From: Candidatus Zhuqueibacterota bacterium
Lineage (GTDB): Bacteria; Zhuqueibacterota; Zhuqueibacteria; Zhuqueibacterales; Zhuqueibacteraceae
Assembly (NCBI GenBank): GCA_022616415.1
Contig: JAKEEU010000118.1
Coordinates: forward strand, 1-48,626
DNA length: 48,626 nt
Direction: 5' to 3'
Made by a program: the position numbers and the translations under genes. The notes beneath the pieces were generated by a model that was not told the DNA's origin, ran no database searches, and was given only the letters and a program-made list of their open reading frames with translations. This document shows positions 14,207 through 23,278 of the stretch, piece by piece (position 1 is the stretch's first letter; each line of letters opens with the position of its first letter).

Positions 14207-16633
14207 ATGAAAAGCAAAATCATAAGTTATTCATTCCTCTTCTTATTCATTTTCTCAACCGGCCTCTCTTACGGACAAAAGCCGAAGAAAGAACGGCCGG
14301 TCGTCAACATCGGTGTGGTCATCGACGGCCCGTGGCATTCCAATGAACCGATCCGCCAGCTCTTCGAACAGGAAATTCTCACGCTGGCGCGCGATGAGTT
14401 CGACGTGCGCTTTCCGGAAAGCAAGAGGAGCGTTGCTGATCATACCGCCGCGGGAGTAAAAAGCGCCCTTGACCGTTTGCTCGCCGATCCCGGAGTCAAC
14501 TTGATTTTGGCGCTCGGTCCCATTGCTTCCAACGACGCCTGTCATCGCGGCGATCTTTCCAAACCAACGGTGGCGCCGTTCATCATCAATGCGGTTGCGC
14601 AAAACTTGCCGCGCAAAGACGAGGCGACCGGCGTCAAAAATCTCAGTTGCATTACCTTTCCTTCGGATATTCCGCGCGACCTCGAGGTGTTTCGCGAGCT
14701 GGTGGCTTTCACCAAAATCACCGTGCTCTTATCCAGCGCCGTTTACGAAGCGATTCCCAAGTTGGCGGATAATGTAAAGGCCCAACTCCAATCAATGGGG
14801 CTGGCTACAACGATTGTGCCGGTCGCCACTTCCGCCGAGGAAGCCCTCTCTGCCATTCCTGCCGATGCCGAAGCGGTGTACATCGCGCCGCTTTTGCGGA
14901 TGAGCAGTACGGAATTTCAGCGTTTGGTCAATGGACTGATCGAGCGCAAGCTGCCGAGCTTTTCTTTGTTGGGACGCTCCGAAGTTGAGCTTGGCGTCTT
15001 CTCCAGTCTCGCGCCAAGCTTCAACTTTAACCGATTGGCGCGACGCGTGGGGCTTTATGTTCAAAAAATTCTTCTGGGCGACGAGCCGGGCGCGCTGCCG
15101 GTGGCATTCACACGACGTGAACAATTGACGGTGAATATGAAGACGGCGCGCGCGATCCGCGTGTTTCCGCGCTGGAGCGTGATCACCGATGCCGAGCTTT
15201 TGCACGAAGAACCGCAGGAAGTGCAGCGCCAGCTTTCCATTGCCAGCGCGGTCAAAGAGGCTCTTGCGGTTAATCTCGACCTTGCAGCAGTCGAAAGAGA
15301 AGTGAATGCCGGCGCGCAAAATGTGAATACCGCCAGATCAGTGCTTTTCCCGCAAATCGAAGCCTCGGCAACCGGGGTGGTCATTGACAAAGATCGCGCC
15401 GAATCAAGTTTTGGCAGCCAAGCTGAACGCACTTTGTCCGGCAACGCCACGCTCAGTCAGGTCATCTATTCCGAGCCGGCATGGGCCAATCTGAGCATCC
15501 AGCGTCATTTGCAAACCGCGCTTGAAAAGGATCGCGATCAGTTGCGCCTGGATATTGCGCGGGACGCCGCGCTGGCCTATCTCAACGTGCTCCGCGCCAA
15601 AACTTTCGAGCGCATCCAAAAGAACAACTTGCAATGGACCCGCTCGAATCTCGAGTTGGCGCAAATGCGCGAGTCCATCGGCTACTCCGGCCGCGCCGAC
15701 GTTTTTCGCTGGGAAAGCGAGATCGCGCTGGATCGCATCGACGTCATCGACGCCGAAGCGCAACGCCGTCAAGTTGAGATTGCTTTGAATCGTCTCTTGC
15801 ATCGCCCGTTGGAGGAACCGTTTTCGGCGGCAGAAACCGGCCTCGATGATCCGGCCCTGCTCACCAGCGAGCCGCGGTTTTTTGAATACACAAACAATTT
15901 GTGGTACTTCCAGGTCTTTCGGGATTTTATGGTGCAGGAAGGTTTCAACGCCTCGCCGGAGCTGCAGCAATTGGACGCCGCCATCGCCGCGCAGGAGCGG
16001 GCTTATGCTTCTGCCAAGCGCGCGTTCTGGTCCCCGACCATCGCGCTGCAAGGGGAGGCGACCAATATTTTTTCCCGAAGCGGCGCCGGCTCCGAAGGCG
16101 CGAGCTTTAATTTGCCGCCAGGTTTTCCCAACCTCTCATTTCCACAGCCAAAGGATTTGAGCTGGAACGTGGCTTTGCGGCTTTCCATTCCCATTTTCAA
16201 TGGCGCCGAGCGATTTGCCCGCAAGACGCAGGCGAACGAATCGCTCCGGCAGCTCCGTCTCCAGCGGCAGGCGGTGGCGGAGCGCATCGAGCTGGGCATC
16301 CGGGCGGCGCTTCACGCCACCAGCGCCTCGTATCCGGCCATTCGCTTGACGCGCGAAGCTGCCGACGCGGCGCAAAAAAATTTGGATTTGGTGATCGACG
16401 CGTACTCGCGCGGCGTCGTCAATATCATCCAGCTTCTTGATGCGCAAAACGCGGCTTTCATCGCGCAATTACGCGCCGAAAATGCGGTTTATGATTTTCT
16501 GATCGATTTTATGGAAGTGCAGCGCGCTATCGGCAGCTTTGATATTTTCATGAGCGCGGAAGAAAGGGAGGCGTGGTTCAGGCGGTTGGAAGAATATTTT
16601 ACGAAAGCAGGAGTGACACCGATGCGGAGGTAG
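14207..16633 (+). CDS. TolC-family outer-membrane channel fused to a substrate-binding-like domain
   Basis: 808 residues, nearly twice a normal TolC (about 450). After a signal peptide (to about 23), residues 30-335 resemble the ABC_sub_bind type periplasmic binding fold: NIGVVIDGPWHSNEPIRQLFEQEI, LILALGPIASNDA, ITVLLSSAVYEAIPKLADNVKAQL and AEAVYIAPLLRMSSTEFQRLVNGL. Residues 340-790 are a TolC outer-membrane efflux domain with two coiled-coil repeats (LALAVNLDLAAVEREVNAG, LDIARDAALAYLNVLRAKTFE, and LDLVIDAYSRGVVNIIQLLDAQNAAF). GAAGGAGGGTAA precedes the ATG. The HlyD and RND genes follow, completing a pump. The extra domain would sit in the periplasm and could sense or deliver a ligand (inference). 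Confidence 0.85.
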   Translation: MKSKIISYSFLFLFIFSTGLSYGQKPKKERPVVNIGVVIDGPWHSNEPIRQLFEQEILTLARDEFDVRFPESKRSVADHTAAGVKSALDRLLADPGVNLILALGPIASNDACHRGDLSKPTVAPFIINAVAQNLPRKDEATGVKNLSCITFPSDIPRDLEVFRELVAFTKITVLLSSAVYEAIPKLADNVKAQLQSMGLATTIVPVATSAEEALSAIPADAEAVYIAPLLRMSSTEFQRLVNGLIERKLPSFSLLGRSEVELGVFSSLAPSFNFNRLARRVGLYVQKILLGDEPGALPVAFTRREQLTVNMKTARAIRVFPRWSVITDAELLHEEPQEVQRQLSIASAVKEALAVNLDLAAVEREVNAGAQNVNTARSVLFPQIEASATGVVIDKDRAESSFGSQAERTLSGNATLSQVIYSEPAWANLSIQRHLQTALEKDRDQLRLDIARDAALAYLNVLRAKTFERIQKNNLQWTRSNLELAQMRESIGYSGRADVFRWESEIALDRIDVIDAEAQRRQVEIALNRLLHRPLEEPFSAAETGLDDPALLTSEPRFFEYTNNLWYFQVFRDFMVQEGFNASPELQQLDAAIAAQERAYASAKRAFWSPTIALQGEATNIFSRSGAGSEGASFNLPPGFPNLSFPQPKDLSWNVALRLSIPIFNGAERFARKTQANESLRQLRLQRQAVAERIELGIRAALHATSASYPAIRLTREAADAAQKNLDLVIDAYSRGVVNIIQLLDAQNAAFIAQLRAENAVYDFLIDFMEVQRAIGSFDIFMSAEEREAWFRRLEEYFTKAGVTPMRR

Positions 16634-16973
16634 TTTCTCGTAATGAGTTCACGTTAAGGACTTAGACAAAAATGGTTTGCAATAGTAAACTATCATCTTT
16701 CCGTCCCTATTTTTCTGCCCATGTTTCTGCAGCAGAAAAATATAGTGTCATTTCACCGAGTATTCATGCGAGTTTCGTGACAGTTCAAAAAGTTTCCAAC
16801 TTCATCGCCAACGGATAGATGAACCCAACTGTAAAAAAGCTTTTCCGTTGGGTTCATCTATCCGTTGGGGACATTGGTTTAAAACCTTTTGCTTGCGGCT
16901 CGTCCGCGTTGGGTTAAGGAAGGTTGCCCTAACCCTGTAATGTCGTCAACAATCTCAAGCGAAGGAGAGCAAG
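16634..16973. other. Intergenic region with a 22-base inverted repeat
   Basis: No gene. It holds a small hairpin TTTCTGC-A-GCAGAAA at 16724-16738 and a long perfect inverted repeat at 16808-16868 (separate entry). GAAGGAGAGCAAG at its end is the ribosome-binding site of the adaptor gene. Confidence 0.55.
16808..16868. repeat. Perfect 22-base inverted repeat
   Basis: Left arm 16808-16829 (starts CCAACGGATAG, ends AACCCAAC) and right arm 16847-16868 (its exact complement), with a 17-base A-rich loop. The right arm contains CGTTGGG twice, and the nearby CGCGTTGGGTTAAGG and the hairpin at 219-275 share this core. There is no T-run, so it is not a standard terminator. In mRNA it would form a strong hairpin between the TolC and HlyD coding parts and may set their ratio. 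Confidence 0.7.
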
Positions 16974-18080
16974 ATGATTCAATTGAAAAATTTGCAAGCG
17001 CATCTTTTTATCATCGCCGGATTGCTCTGCATTTCCTGCGGCAAAGAGCAACAAGCTGCCGAAGAAGTCATTCGTCCGGTGCGCTACCAGCAAGTCTTTT
17101 CCACTGGCGGCAGCCGCATGCGCGCGTTTTCCGGCGTGGTGCGCTCCGGCACCGAATCCAATCTGAGCTTCAAAGTGCCGGGCACGGTGCAGCGCGTTGC
17201 CGTGAAAGTCGGCGATCAAGTGCGCGCCGGCCAGCTTTTGGCGCAACTCGATCCCACCGATTACGAGCTGAAAGCCAAGGAAGCGGACGCCGCACGCGAT
17301 CAGGCGCGGGCGCTGGAAATTCAGGCCAAAGCCAGCTACGAAAGAGTGCAAGCGCTCTACGAAAATCGCAACGCTTCCAAGAGCGAGCTTGATGCCGCGC
17401 GCGCAGCTTATGAATCGGCGCACGAGCAGGACAACGTTCAAAAACGAAGGCGCGATCTCGCCGAGCGGCAATTGGAATACACGATATTGCGCGCACCGGC
17501 GAACGGCGCCATCGCCGAGGTCAAAATCGACGAAAATGAAAATGTGCAAACCGGCCAGGTGGTGATCGCGCTCACTTCCGGCTCCCAGCTCGAGGTCGAT
17601 GTCGCCATTCCGGAAATTTTGATCTCGCAGATACGCGAAGGGCAGCCGGCGACGATCGCGCTGGCGGCGCTTTCCGGCAAGAACTTCAAAGGCGCGGTGG
17701 CCGAAGTGGGGGTTGCCGCCACCGGATTTGCCACCACCTATCCGGTGACGATTAGGTTTCTAGAAACGGATCCGGATATTCGCTCCGGCATGGCGGCGGA
17801 AGTGGCTTTCACTTTTGCCTCGACGCACAGCCACGAGCGTTTCGTCGTGCCGCCTTTTGCAGTCGGCGAAGATCGCGAGGGACGGTTCGTTTTTGTGGTG
17901 AATCCAAGTGATTCGGGACTCGGCGTTGCGCAAAGAAGAAGCGTGACCATTGGTGAATTGGCGGAAGACGGCCTCGAGATTCTCGACGGCCTTGATGATG
18001 GCGACTATCTGGTGACTGCCGGCGTGTCGAAGCTGGAAGACGGGCACAAGGTCAAATTCGAGGTGGCTAATGGGAAGTAA
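16974..18080 (+). CDS. RND efflux periplasmic adaptor (HlyD/MFP family)
   Basis: 368 residues, membrane fusion protein. The N-terminus has a lipoprotein signal with lipobox CISC (cysteine at residue 24), so the protein is probably anchored in the inner membrane. Barrel-sandwich halves are FKVPGTVQRVAVKVGDQVRAGQLLAQLD and EYTILRAPANGAIAEVKIDENENVQTGQ, separated by a coiled-coil hairpin (about 95-165). Beta-barrel and membrane-proximal domains follow (VDVAIPEILISQIREG, SGMAAEVAF). GGAGAGCAAG precedes the ATG. It links the RND pump with the TolC channel encoded on either side. Confidence 0.93.
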   Translation: MIQLKNLQAHLFIIAGLLCISCGKEQQAAEEVIRPVRYQQVFSTGGSRMRAFSGVVRSGTESNLSFKVPGTVQRVAVKVGDQVRAGQLLAQLDPTDYELKAKEADAARDQARALEIQAKASYERVQALYENRNASKSELDAARAAYESAHEQDNVQKRRRDLAERQLEYTILRAPANGAIAEVKIDENENVQTGQVVIALTSGSQLEVDVAIPEILISQIREGQPATIALAALSGKNFKGAVAEVGVAATGFATTYPVTIRFLETDPDIRSGMAAEVAFTFASTHSHERFVVPPFAVGEDREGRFVFVVNPSDSGLGVAQRRSVTIGELAEDGLEILDGLDDGDYLVTAGVSKLEDGHKVKFEVANGK

Positions 18081-18188
18081 TCATGTTTTTTCAAACCGCG
18101 AATTAACGCCAATGAATAAAAAACTGAACTGTTCAGGCACAAAAAAGAAGCTGTCATTCCGTAGGAATTCTAACATGCAAGGATGACC
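18081..18188. other. Spacer between adaptor and RND genes
   Basis: About 100 bases with CCGCGAATTAACGCC and GTCATTCCGTAGGAATTC, both of which resemble short sequences scattered between genes in environmental genomes. CAAGGA at 18178-18183 is the ribosome-binding site for the ATG at 18189. No terminator. Confidence 0.4.
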
Positions 18189-21100
18189 ATGAATATCACG
18201 CAATTTGCCATCGAAAAAAAACGCATAACGTTCACGGCGTTGTTCCTCATTCTGGTGACGGGATTGATGACCTACGGCAATATGCCGCGCGCGGAAGATC
18301 CCGGGTTCATCATTCGCACCGCTTTGGTCACAACCTATTTCCCCGGCGCCAGTCCGGAGCGTGTTGAGCAGCTCGTGACAGACAAGCTCGAGAAACACAT
18401 CCAGGAAATGCCGGAGATAGATAATCTCGTCAGCGAATCCAAGCCCGGCATCTCGGTCATCTATGTCAACATCAAAGAAAGTTACACAAACATGCGCAAG
18501 ATCTGGGATGATCTGCGCCGCAAAGTGGATGGCGCGCAAAGCGAGCTGCCCTCGGGCATTCACGGGCCTTTTGTCAACGACGAGTTTGGCGATGTCTTTG
18601 GGACGTTGATCGCGGTGACCGGCGATGGCTACAGTTACGCCGAATTGAAACAGGTCGCCGACGACACGCGCAACGAATTGCTGTTGATCAAAGACGCTGC
18701 CAAGGTCGATATCATCGGCGCGCAGGAGGAGAGGGTCTTTGTGGAGTTTAACAACGCGCGCCTGGCGGAGTTGGGCATCTCGCCGGGGCAATTGCAAAAT
18801 ATTTTGGAATCCCGCAACATCATCTTCCCCGGCGGACAAATTTTTACTGCCGACGAGCAGATCGTGCTCGAGCCCAGCGGCAATTTTGAAGCGGTTGCGG
18901 AGCTTAAGCGCACCGTCATCAAATTCCCCGGAAAAACCGAGCTGATCTACCTCGGCGACGTGGCAGAAATCGAGCGCGGCTATGTCGATCCGCCGACTTT
19001 CAAAGTCAGACACAACGGCGTCCCCGCGCTCATTCTCGCGGTCAGCTTGCGCGAAGGCGGCAACATCATCAATTTGGGTGAAGCGGTCAAAGAGAAGGTG
19101 GCGCGCTTCAAGCAGGTGTATCCCATCGGCCTGGAATTCGACGTTTTGTATTTTCAGCCGCAATTCGTCGATAAGAAAGTAAAAGATTTTACCAGCAACC
19201 TGCTGCAAGCCGTTGCCATCGTCAGCATCGTGATGTTGGTTTTTCTCGGGCTGCGCACTGGTCTGGTCATCGCCAGCCTGATCCCGATGGCCATGCTGAT
19301 GGCGCTTGTCGTCATGGGCTTTTTCAATATCGGTCTCGACCAAATGTCGCTGGCGGCGCTGATCATCTCTTTGGGATTGTTGGTGGATAACGCCATCGTC
19401 ATGTCGGAATCCGTCATGGTGCAAATGTCCGAAGGCAAATCCGCGGTGCAAGCGGCCATCGACTCCGCGACGGAATTGCGCGTTCCCTTGCTGACTTCAT
19501 CTTTGACGACGGCGGCCGCCTTCCTCCCCATTTACCTGGCAGAATCGACCACCGGCGAATATACCGCGCCCATCTTCGAAGTGGTGACCATCACGCTGCT
19601 CTGCTCGTGGATTTTGGCGCTGACGATGACCCCATTGCTCTGTGTGCTTTTCATCAAGGTTAAGAAAAAGGAAGGCGAAGAAGGTTACAACAGCAAATTT
19701 TATCAGAAGTACCGCCAACTGTTGTTATTGGGCCTGCACCACCCCTACCTCAGCGTGCTGGCAACCATCGTCATCTTCATCGGGGTGATGCAATTGACCG
19801 TATACATTCCCAATATCTTTTTCCCGTCCAACGACAAGCCGTTCATGTCCGTCGAGCTGAAGCTTCCCGTCGGCACGCCGTTGGCAAAGACCGAAAAAAT
19901 TCTTTCCGGTATCGAATCTTTCATTCAAAAAGAAATGATGGCGGAGCTTGATGCGCGGGACAAGGTGGTGAAGCACGGCGTCAAATATTGGACGAGTTTT
20001 ATTGGCAGCGGGCCGCCGCGCTTCCAACTGTCCATCAACGTGGAACCGCCGGCGCCGGGATATGCTTACATGCTATTGAACACCACCGACCGCTGGCGGA
20101 TGGAGACGGATTTCATTCCAAAACTTGAGACCTATTGCCAGGAAAATTTTCCCGATTTGACCGCGGAGATGGCGCCATTGACTTTAGGCCCACCGGTGCA
20201 AGCGCCGGTACAAGTGCGCATTTCCGGCCGGGAAATCGATGAGGTTTTTGCGATTAGCGATCGCGTACGCGCGCAGCTTGCAAACATTGCGGGAACTCGA
20301 AATATTCGCGACAATTGGGGGCCACGCACAAAAAAGTTGTTTGTGCGCATCAATCAACCGCGCGCGCAACGCGCCGGCTTGACCAGCCAGGACATCGCGA
20401 TTTCTCTGCAAACCATTCTCAGCGGCATTCAAACCACGGATTATCGCGAGGGCGACGAAGTGATTCCGGTGGTGCTCCGCTCGGTCGCCGCCGATCGTCA
20501 GGACATCGGCAAATTAGAAAGCCACAACATTTACGCTCAAGCGAGCGGACGCACGGTGCCGCTCAAACAAGTCGCTGATATCGAAGTGCAATTTCAACCG
20601 GCGAAAATTCTCCGCCGTGACCGGTTGAAAACGGTGACCATCGATGCCGAACTGCTTTCCGGCTTCAATGCGATTGCCGTTGCGCAAGAGTTGGAAAAGT
20701 GGCTCGTGGCGGAGAGTAAAAACTGGCCAATCGGTTATAAATACGAACAAGGCGGCGAGTTGGAGTCTTCCGGCAAAGCGAACGAATCGATCAATGCGAA
20801 GCTGCCCATCGCCGGCTTACTCATCATTCTCATGCTGGTCGTCCAGTTCGATTCGATCCGCCGTCCCGTCATCATTCTGCTGACGATTCCACTCGGCATG
20901 ATCGGAGTCGTCATCGGCCTGCTGATCACGCAGCAACCTTTGGGCTTTGTCGCCTTCCTGGGCGTGATCTCATTGGCCGGCATCGTGATCAACAACGCCA
21001 TCGTGTTGATCGACCGCATCGAGATTGAAATCAAAAACGGCCATCCCCCGGCGCGGGCGATTATTGAATCGGCGCAACGGCGGTTGCGGCCGATTCTTTT

Positions 21101-21281
21101 GACCACCGGCACAACCGTCGGCGGCCTGATTCCACTCTGGCTCGGCGGCGGCCCGCTCTTCGAAGCGATGGCGGTTGCGATTCTGTTCGGCTTGATTTTC
21201 GCAACGGTGCTGACGCTGGGATTCGTGCCGGTGCTCTATGCCATTTTCTTCAAGGTCAAATTTAAAGAGTTTGTTTATTAA
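18189..21281 (+). CDS. RND family efflux transporter permease
   Basis: About 1030 residues, hydrophobe/amphiphile-type RND pump with 12 membrane helices (one near the N-terminus, two groups of five to six near 330-480 and 850-1030) and two large periplasmic loops. TM4 carries ISLGLLVDNAIVMSESV, with the proton-relay aspartate, and the second half repeats SLAGIVINNAIVLIDRIEIE. Proton-driven export of drugs, lipids or other amphiphiles. CAAGGA suits the ATG at 18189 better than that at 18183. Last gene of the TolC-HlyD-RND operon. The substrate is unknown. Confidence 0.94.
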   Translation: MNITQFAIEKKRITFTALFLILVTGLMTYGNMPRAEDPGFIIRTALVTTYFPGASPERVEQLVTDKLEKHIQEMPEIDNLVSESKPGISVIYVNIKESYTNMRKIWDDLRRKVDGAQSELPSGIHGPFVNDEFGDVFGTLIAVTGDGYSYAELKQVADDTRNELLLIKDAAKVDIIGAQEERVFVEFNNARLAELGISPGQLQNILESRNIIFPGGQIFTADEQIVLEPSGNFEAVAELKRTVIKFPGKTELIYLGDVAEIERGYVDPPTFKVRHNGVPALILAVSLREGGNIINLGEAVKEKVARFKQVYPIGLEFDVLYFQPQFVDKKVKDFTSNLLQAVAIVSIVMLVFLGLRTGLVIASLIPMAMLMALVVMGFFNIGLDQMSLAALIISLGLLVDNAIVMSESVMVQMSEGKSAVQAAIDSATELRVPLLTSSLTTAAAFLPIYLAESTTGEYTAPIFEVVTITLLCSWILALTMTPLLCVLFIKVKKKEGEEGYNSKFYQKYRQLLLLGLHHPYLSVLATIVIFIGVMQLTVYIPNIFFPSNDKPFMSVELKLPVGTPLAKTEKILSGIESFIQKEMMAELDARDKVVKHGVKYWTSFIGSGPPRFQLSINVEPPAPGYAYMLLNTTDRWRMETDFIPKLETYCQENFPDLTAEMAPLTLGPPVQAPVQVRISGREIDEVFAISDRVRAQLANIAGTRNIRDNWGPRTKKLFVRINQPRAQRAGLTSQDIAISLQTILSGIQTTDYREGDEVIPVVLRSVAADRQDIGKLESHNIYAQASGRTVPLKQVADIEVQFQPAKILRRDRLKTVTIDAELLSGFNAIAVAQELEKWLVAESKNWPIGYKYEQGGELESSGKANESINAKLPIAGLLIILMLVVQFDSIRRPVIILLTIPLGMIGVVIGLLITQQPLGFVAFLGVISLAGIVINNAIVLIDRIEIEIKNGHPPARAIIESAQRRLRPILLTTGTTVGGLIPLWLGGGPLFEAMAVAILFGLIFATVLTLGFVPVLYAIFFKVKFKEFVY

Positions 21282-21315
21282 TCCAATTATTCGCGAGCTT
21301 CGCGAAACAAGTTAC

Positions 21316-21432
21316 CAAAGAGACAAACCGTTTATCGTCGATCACAGCAAGTATGCGCGCGTTTTCGGCAGGGACACGACACCGCACCGGGAAGCGATAC
21401 GGCAAACGTTGGCGTGGTTTCGGAAGGTTTGA
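21316..21432 (+). pseudogene. 3' fragment of an NAD-dependent epimerase/NmrA-like gene
   Basis: Codons for DKPFIVDHSKYARVFG followed by TPHREAIRQTLAWFRKV and a stop. This is the typical C-terminus of short-chain epimerase/dehydratase (NmrA-like) proteins. Nothing of the Rossmann fold precedes it; upstream is the RND stop and a TTCGCGA-GC-TCGCGAA type palindrome (21289-21305). A decayed or truncated gene end. Confidence 0.55.
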
Positions 21433-21457
21433 AAGCATCAACATATAATCATTATAA

Positions 21458-21703
21458 TTATTGCCCCCAGCGGGCGCGAAATCCCCGCACATCGACGTGG
21501 ACAAACGGACCATGGGATGCCGTTTTCGTGTACTTTGCCAATCCACCGATGAAACGCGAATACCATGGCTTGCCGTACATGGCGTCGATGAGGTCATAAA
21601 GCAAGGCGGCATCGTGATGATCCGATTTTCCATCGCCATTCGGATCATCCATCATCCCATCCGGCGGATTGGCGTCGCTCATCTTTCTAATGTATCCATT
21701 CAC
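21458..21703 (-). pseudogene. C-terminal fragment of an M15-type peptidase-like protein
   Basis: About 80 codons. They include DGMMDDPNGDGKSDHHDAALLY, FIGGLAKY and the ending ASHGPFVHVDVRGFRARWG, which match the C-terminal half of M15A/YcbK-like periplasmic peptidases, where HVD is part of the zinc site. The N-terminal half with the first histidine motif is missing; an in-frame TAA lies at 21729-21731, just upstream. Remnant rather than a working gene. Confidence 0.55.
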
Positions 21704-21864
21704 TTCTGCAGGCGCCGGCTGTTGATCAATTTAGCTCATGGGTTTCCTGACGCGCTTGCCCATTTTGGTTTGCAAGTCCTTGCGATCTTTGCCGTGGTTC
21801 GTAATAGCCTTGTTGGCTTGTGCGATTGTCTAATCTCCTTATGTTGGAGGCTTTCACGTCGGCT

Positions 21865-21968
21865 TTTGTAGCTGGCATATCCCAACCGAGTTGTTTCGCC
21901 TGGGAGGCAGCATCGCGCGTTCCCCAACGGCGCCGGATCTTGCCGTCTTTGACCTCGAACCATTCCAT
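21865..21968 (-). pseudogene. C-terminal fragment of a SnoaL/NTF2-like gene
   Basis: Codons for EWFEVKDGKIRRRWGTRDAA followed by QAKQLGWDMP resemble the final strands of SnoaL-like ester cyclases. The first 90 or so residues of the domain are absent and the frame then runs into non-family sequence. A third gene fragment in this 500-base stretch. Confidence 0.45.
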
Positions 21969-21993
21969 TTTGACAGGACGCTATTAAAAACAA

Positions 21994-22488
21994 AGGTCAT
22001 GCCAAAACAAAAAAAGCGTTTCAGTTGCAAGAAAGGTTTTAATTTTTAGAGGTTTGATCACAACGCACTCGCGCCAGTGCGGCGCGGTTCAGTATGAACG
22101 TTTGTAAGAAATTTTGATAGTCTGATTAAAATGCTTACAGTTTCGCGGAAGCTTACAAATTTTCAATAAAGAATCTTGACTGTAAGCATTTTAGTCAGCT
22201 TGCCAGCGTTTTTTACAGATCATTCACTGGCACTTTATTTTTAAATTAGCGCGCGTGTGCCGCCAAAACATAAGAAATCAATCATCTTCGCCTTGAAAAA
22301 CGAATGTGAACAAAGGTGGCACGGCGTTTGTTTGAGAAATCATTGCCATGATGTGATCTACGCGGCCGCCAGAGTGTTATTAAATGCTTCCTTACCTCCC
22401 AACCTCATGCGGCCGCGTTTTCTATTTAACCAGGCGATCAATTCAGGCAAGTTATTCGTTTAACCAAAAATGGAGAGCAATATAACCC
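21994..22488. other. Non-coding stretch with inverted repeats
   Basis: No credible gene. A 19-base inverted repeat with one mismatch lies at 22122-22140 and 22180-22198 (CTGATTAAAATGC... and its complement) around a 39-base spacer. A second pair, ACGCGGCCGC (22360-22369) and GCGGCCGCGT (22409-22418), lies further on. GGAGAGCAATATAACCC at the end serves the next gene. Confidence 0.5.
22122..22198. repeat. 19-base inverted repeat pair
   Basis: Arms 22122-22140 and 22180-22198 match at 18 of 19 positions (TTAAAATGCTTACAG / CTGTAAGCATTTTA core). The spacer begins TTTCGCGGAAGCTTAC. The size and ends would suit a tiny miniature transposable element or a large hairpin. No transposase is near. Confidence 0.5.
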
Positions 22489-22677
22489 ATGAAGCTAAAC
22501 CTCTCAATCTTGACAGCCGCCATTGTCACTTTGGGATTTTTTTCCGCGCTACACGCGGCGCCAAGAAGCGAGCGGAAAATGGGCATCAACTTGCGGGGCG
22601 GCAGCATCCCTTCAGCTTATGGAGATTTTGCTCCGGGCTTGAAGACTGATGACGTCGTTAAAACCGGACAAAACTAA
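22489..22677 (+). CDS. Small secreted peptide of unknown function
   Basis: 62 residues with a clear signal peptide (MKLNLSILTAAIVTLGFFSALHA); the mature part is about 39 residues, RKMGINLRGGSIPSAYGDFAPG then polar residues. GGAGAGC lies 16 bases upstream. No family recognised. It precedes the two-component cluster by 50 bases and may be its signal or target, which is only a guess from position. Confidence 0.55.
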   Translation: MKLNLSILTAAIVTLGFFSALHAAPRSERKMGINLRGGSIPSAYGDFAPGLKTDDVVKTGQN

Positions 22678-22729
22678 TGATGAACCCCATTGGGAAAGTG
22701 CGCGATGAAAACCGTTAAGGAGAAAACTG

Positions 22730-23226
22730 ATGGCACGCATACTCATTGTCGATAACGCCGCCAATCTGCGTCTGCTTTATCGGCTCGAGCTTGAAGCGGA
22801 AGGATATGAAATTATCGATGTCGAATCAGGCACAAAAGCTTTGGAAGTGTTGGCGCGTGAAAAGATCGACGCCGTCGTGTTGGATTTGTTGCTGCCGGAT
22901 TGCTTTGGCTTGGAACTTCTGGGCAAAATTTTGGCGTGGCAGCGGCATTTGCCGCTCGTTATCAATACGGCATACGAGCAATTTCGTGATAATTTCCAAA
23001 CCTGGGGGCCGAGGCTTTTATCGTCAAGTCTTCCGATCTATCCGAATTAAAAAGTGTGTTGCACCGGATCGTCGGTCGCCGCGCCCAAAACGGTAAACAA
23101 AATGGCCGCCAGGAAAAACGGCTGCAACCCCGGCTTGAAAAAAAGGATTCCAACCAAAAATCTTCGTCGTCGTTGCCGACGGCTTTGACGCTGAAAAGTT
23201 ATGGCCGAGCCGGCGCGCCGGCATGA
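22730..23226 (+). pseudogene. Response-regulator receiver gene with a frameshift
   Basis: Starts MARILIVDNAANLRLLYRLELEAEGYEI after AAGGAGAAAACTG. The acceptor aspartate is in AVVLDLLLPDCFGLE and the threonine in VINTAY. In the five-G run at 23004-23008 the frame breaks; the -1 frame continues with AEAFIVKSSDLSELKSVLHRIV, giving the expected lysine, then a charged tail to a stop at 23224. One G appears lost. Restored length is about 165 residues: a receiver with no output domain. The first acidic pair is D-N, so metal binding may be weak. Either real decay or a homopolymer sequencing error. Confidence 0.75.
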
Positions 23227-23278
23227 TTCGCAAAATGCCTTTTGATTTATGGACGGCTTATTGTAAATTACAGTTGCC

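Noticed and set aside
22257..22463. 68-codon frame in the intergenic region
   Set aside because: No ribosome-binding site, it crosses the GCGGCCGC inverted repeat, and the sequence is not protein-like.
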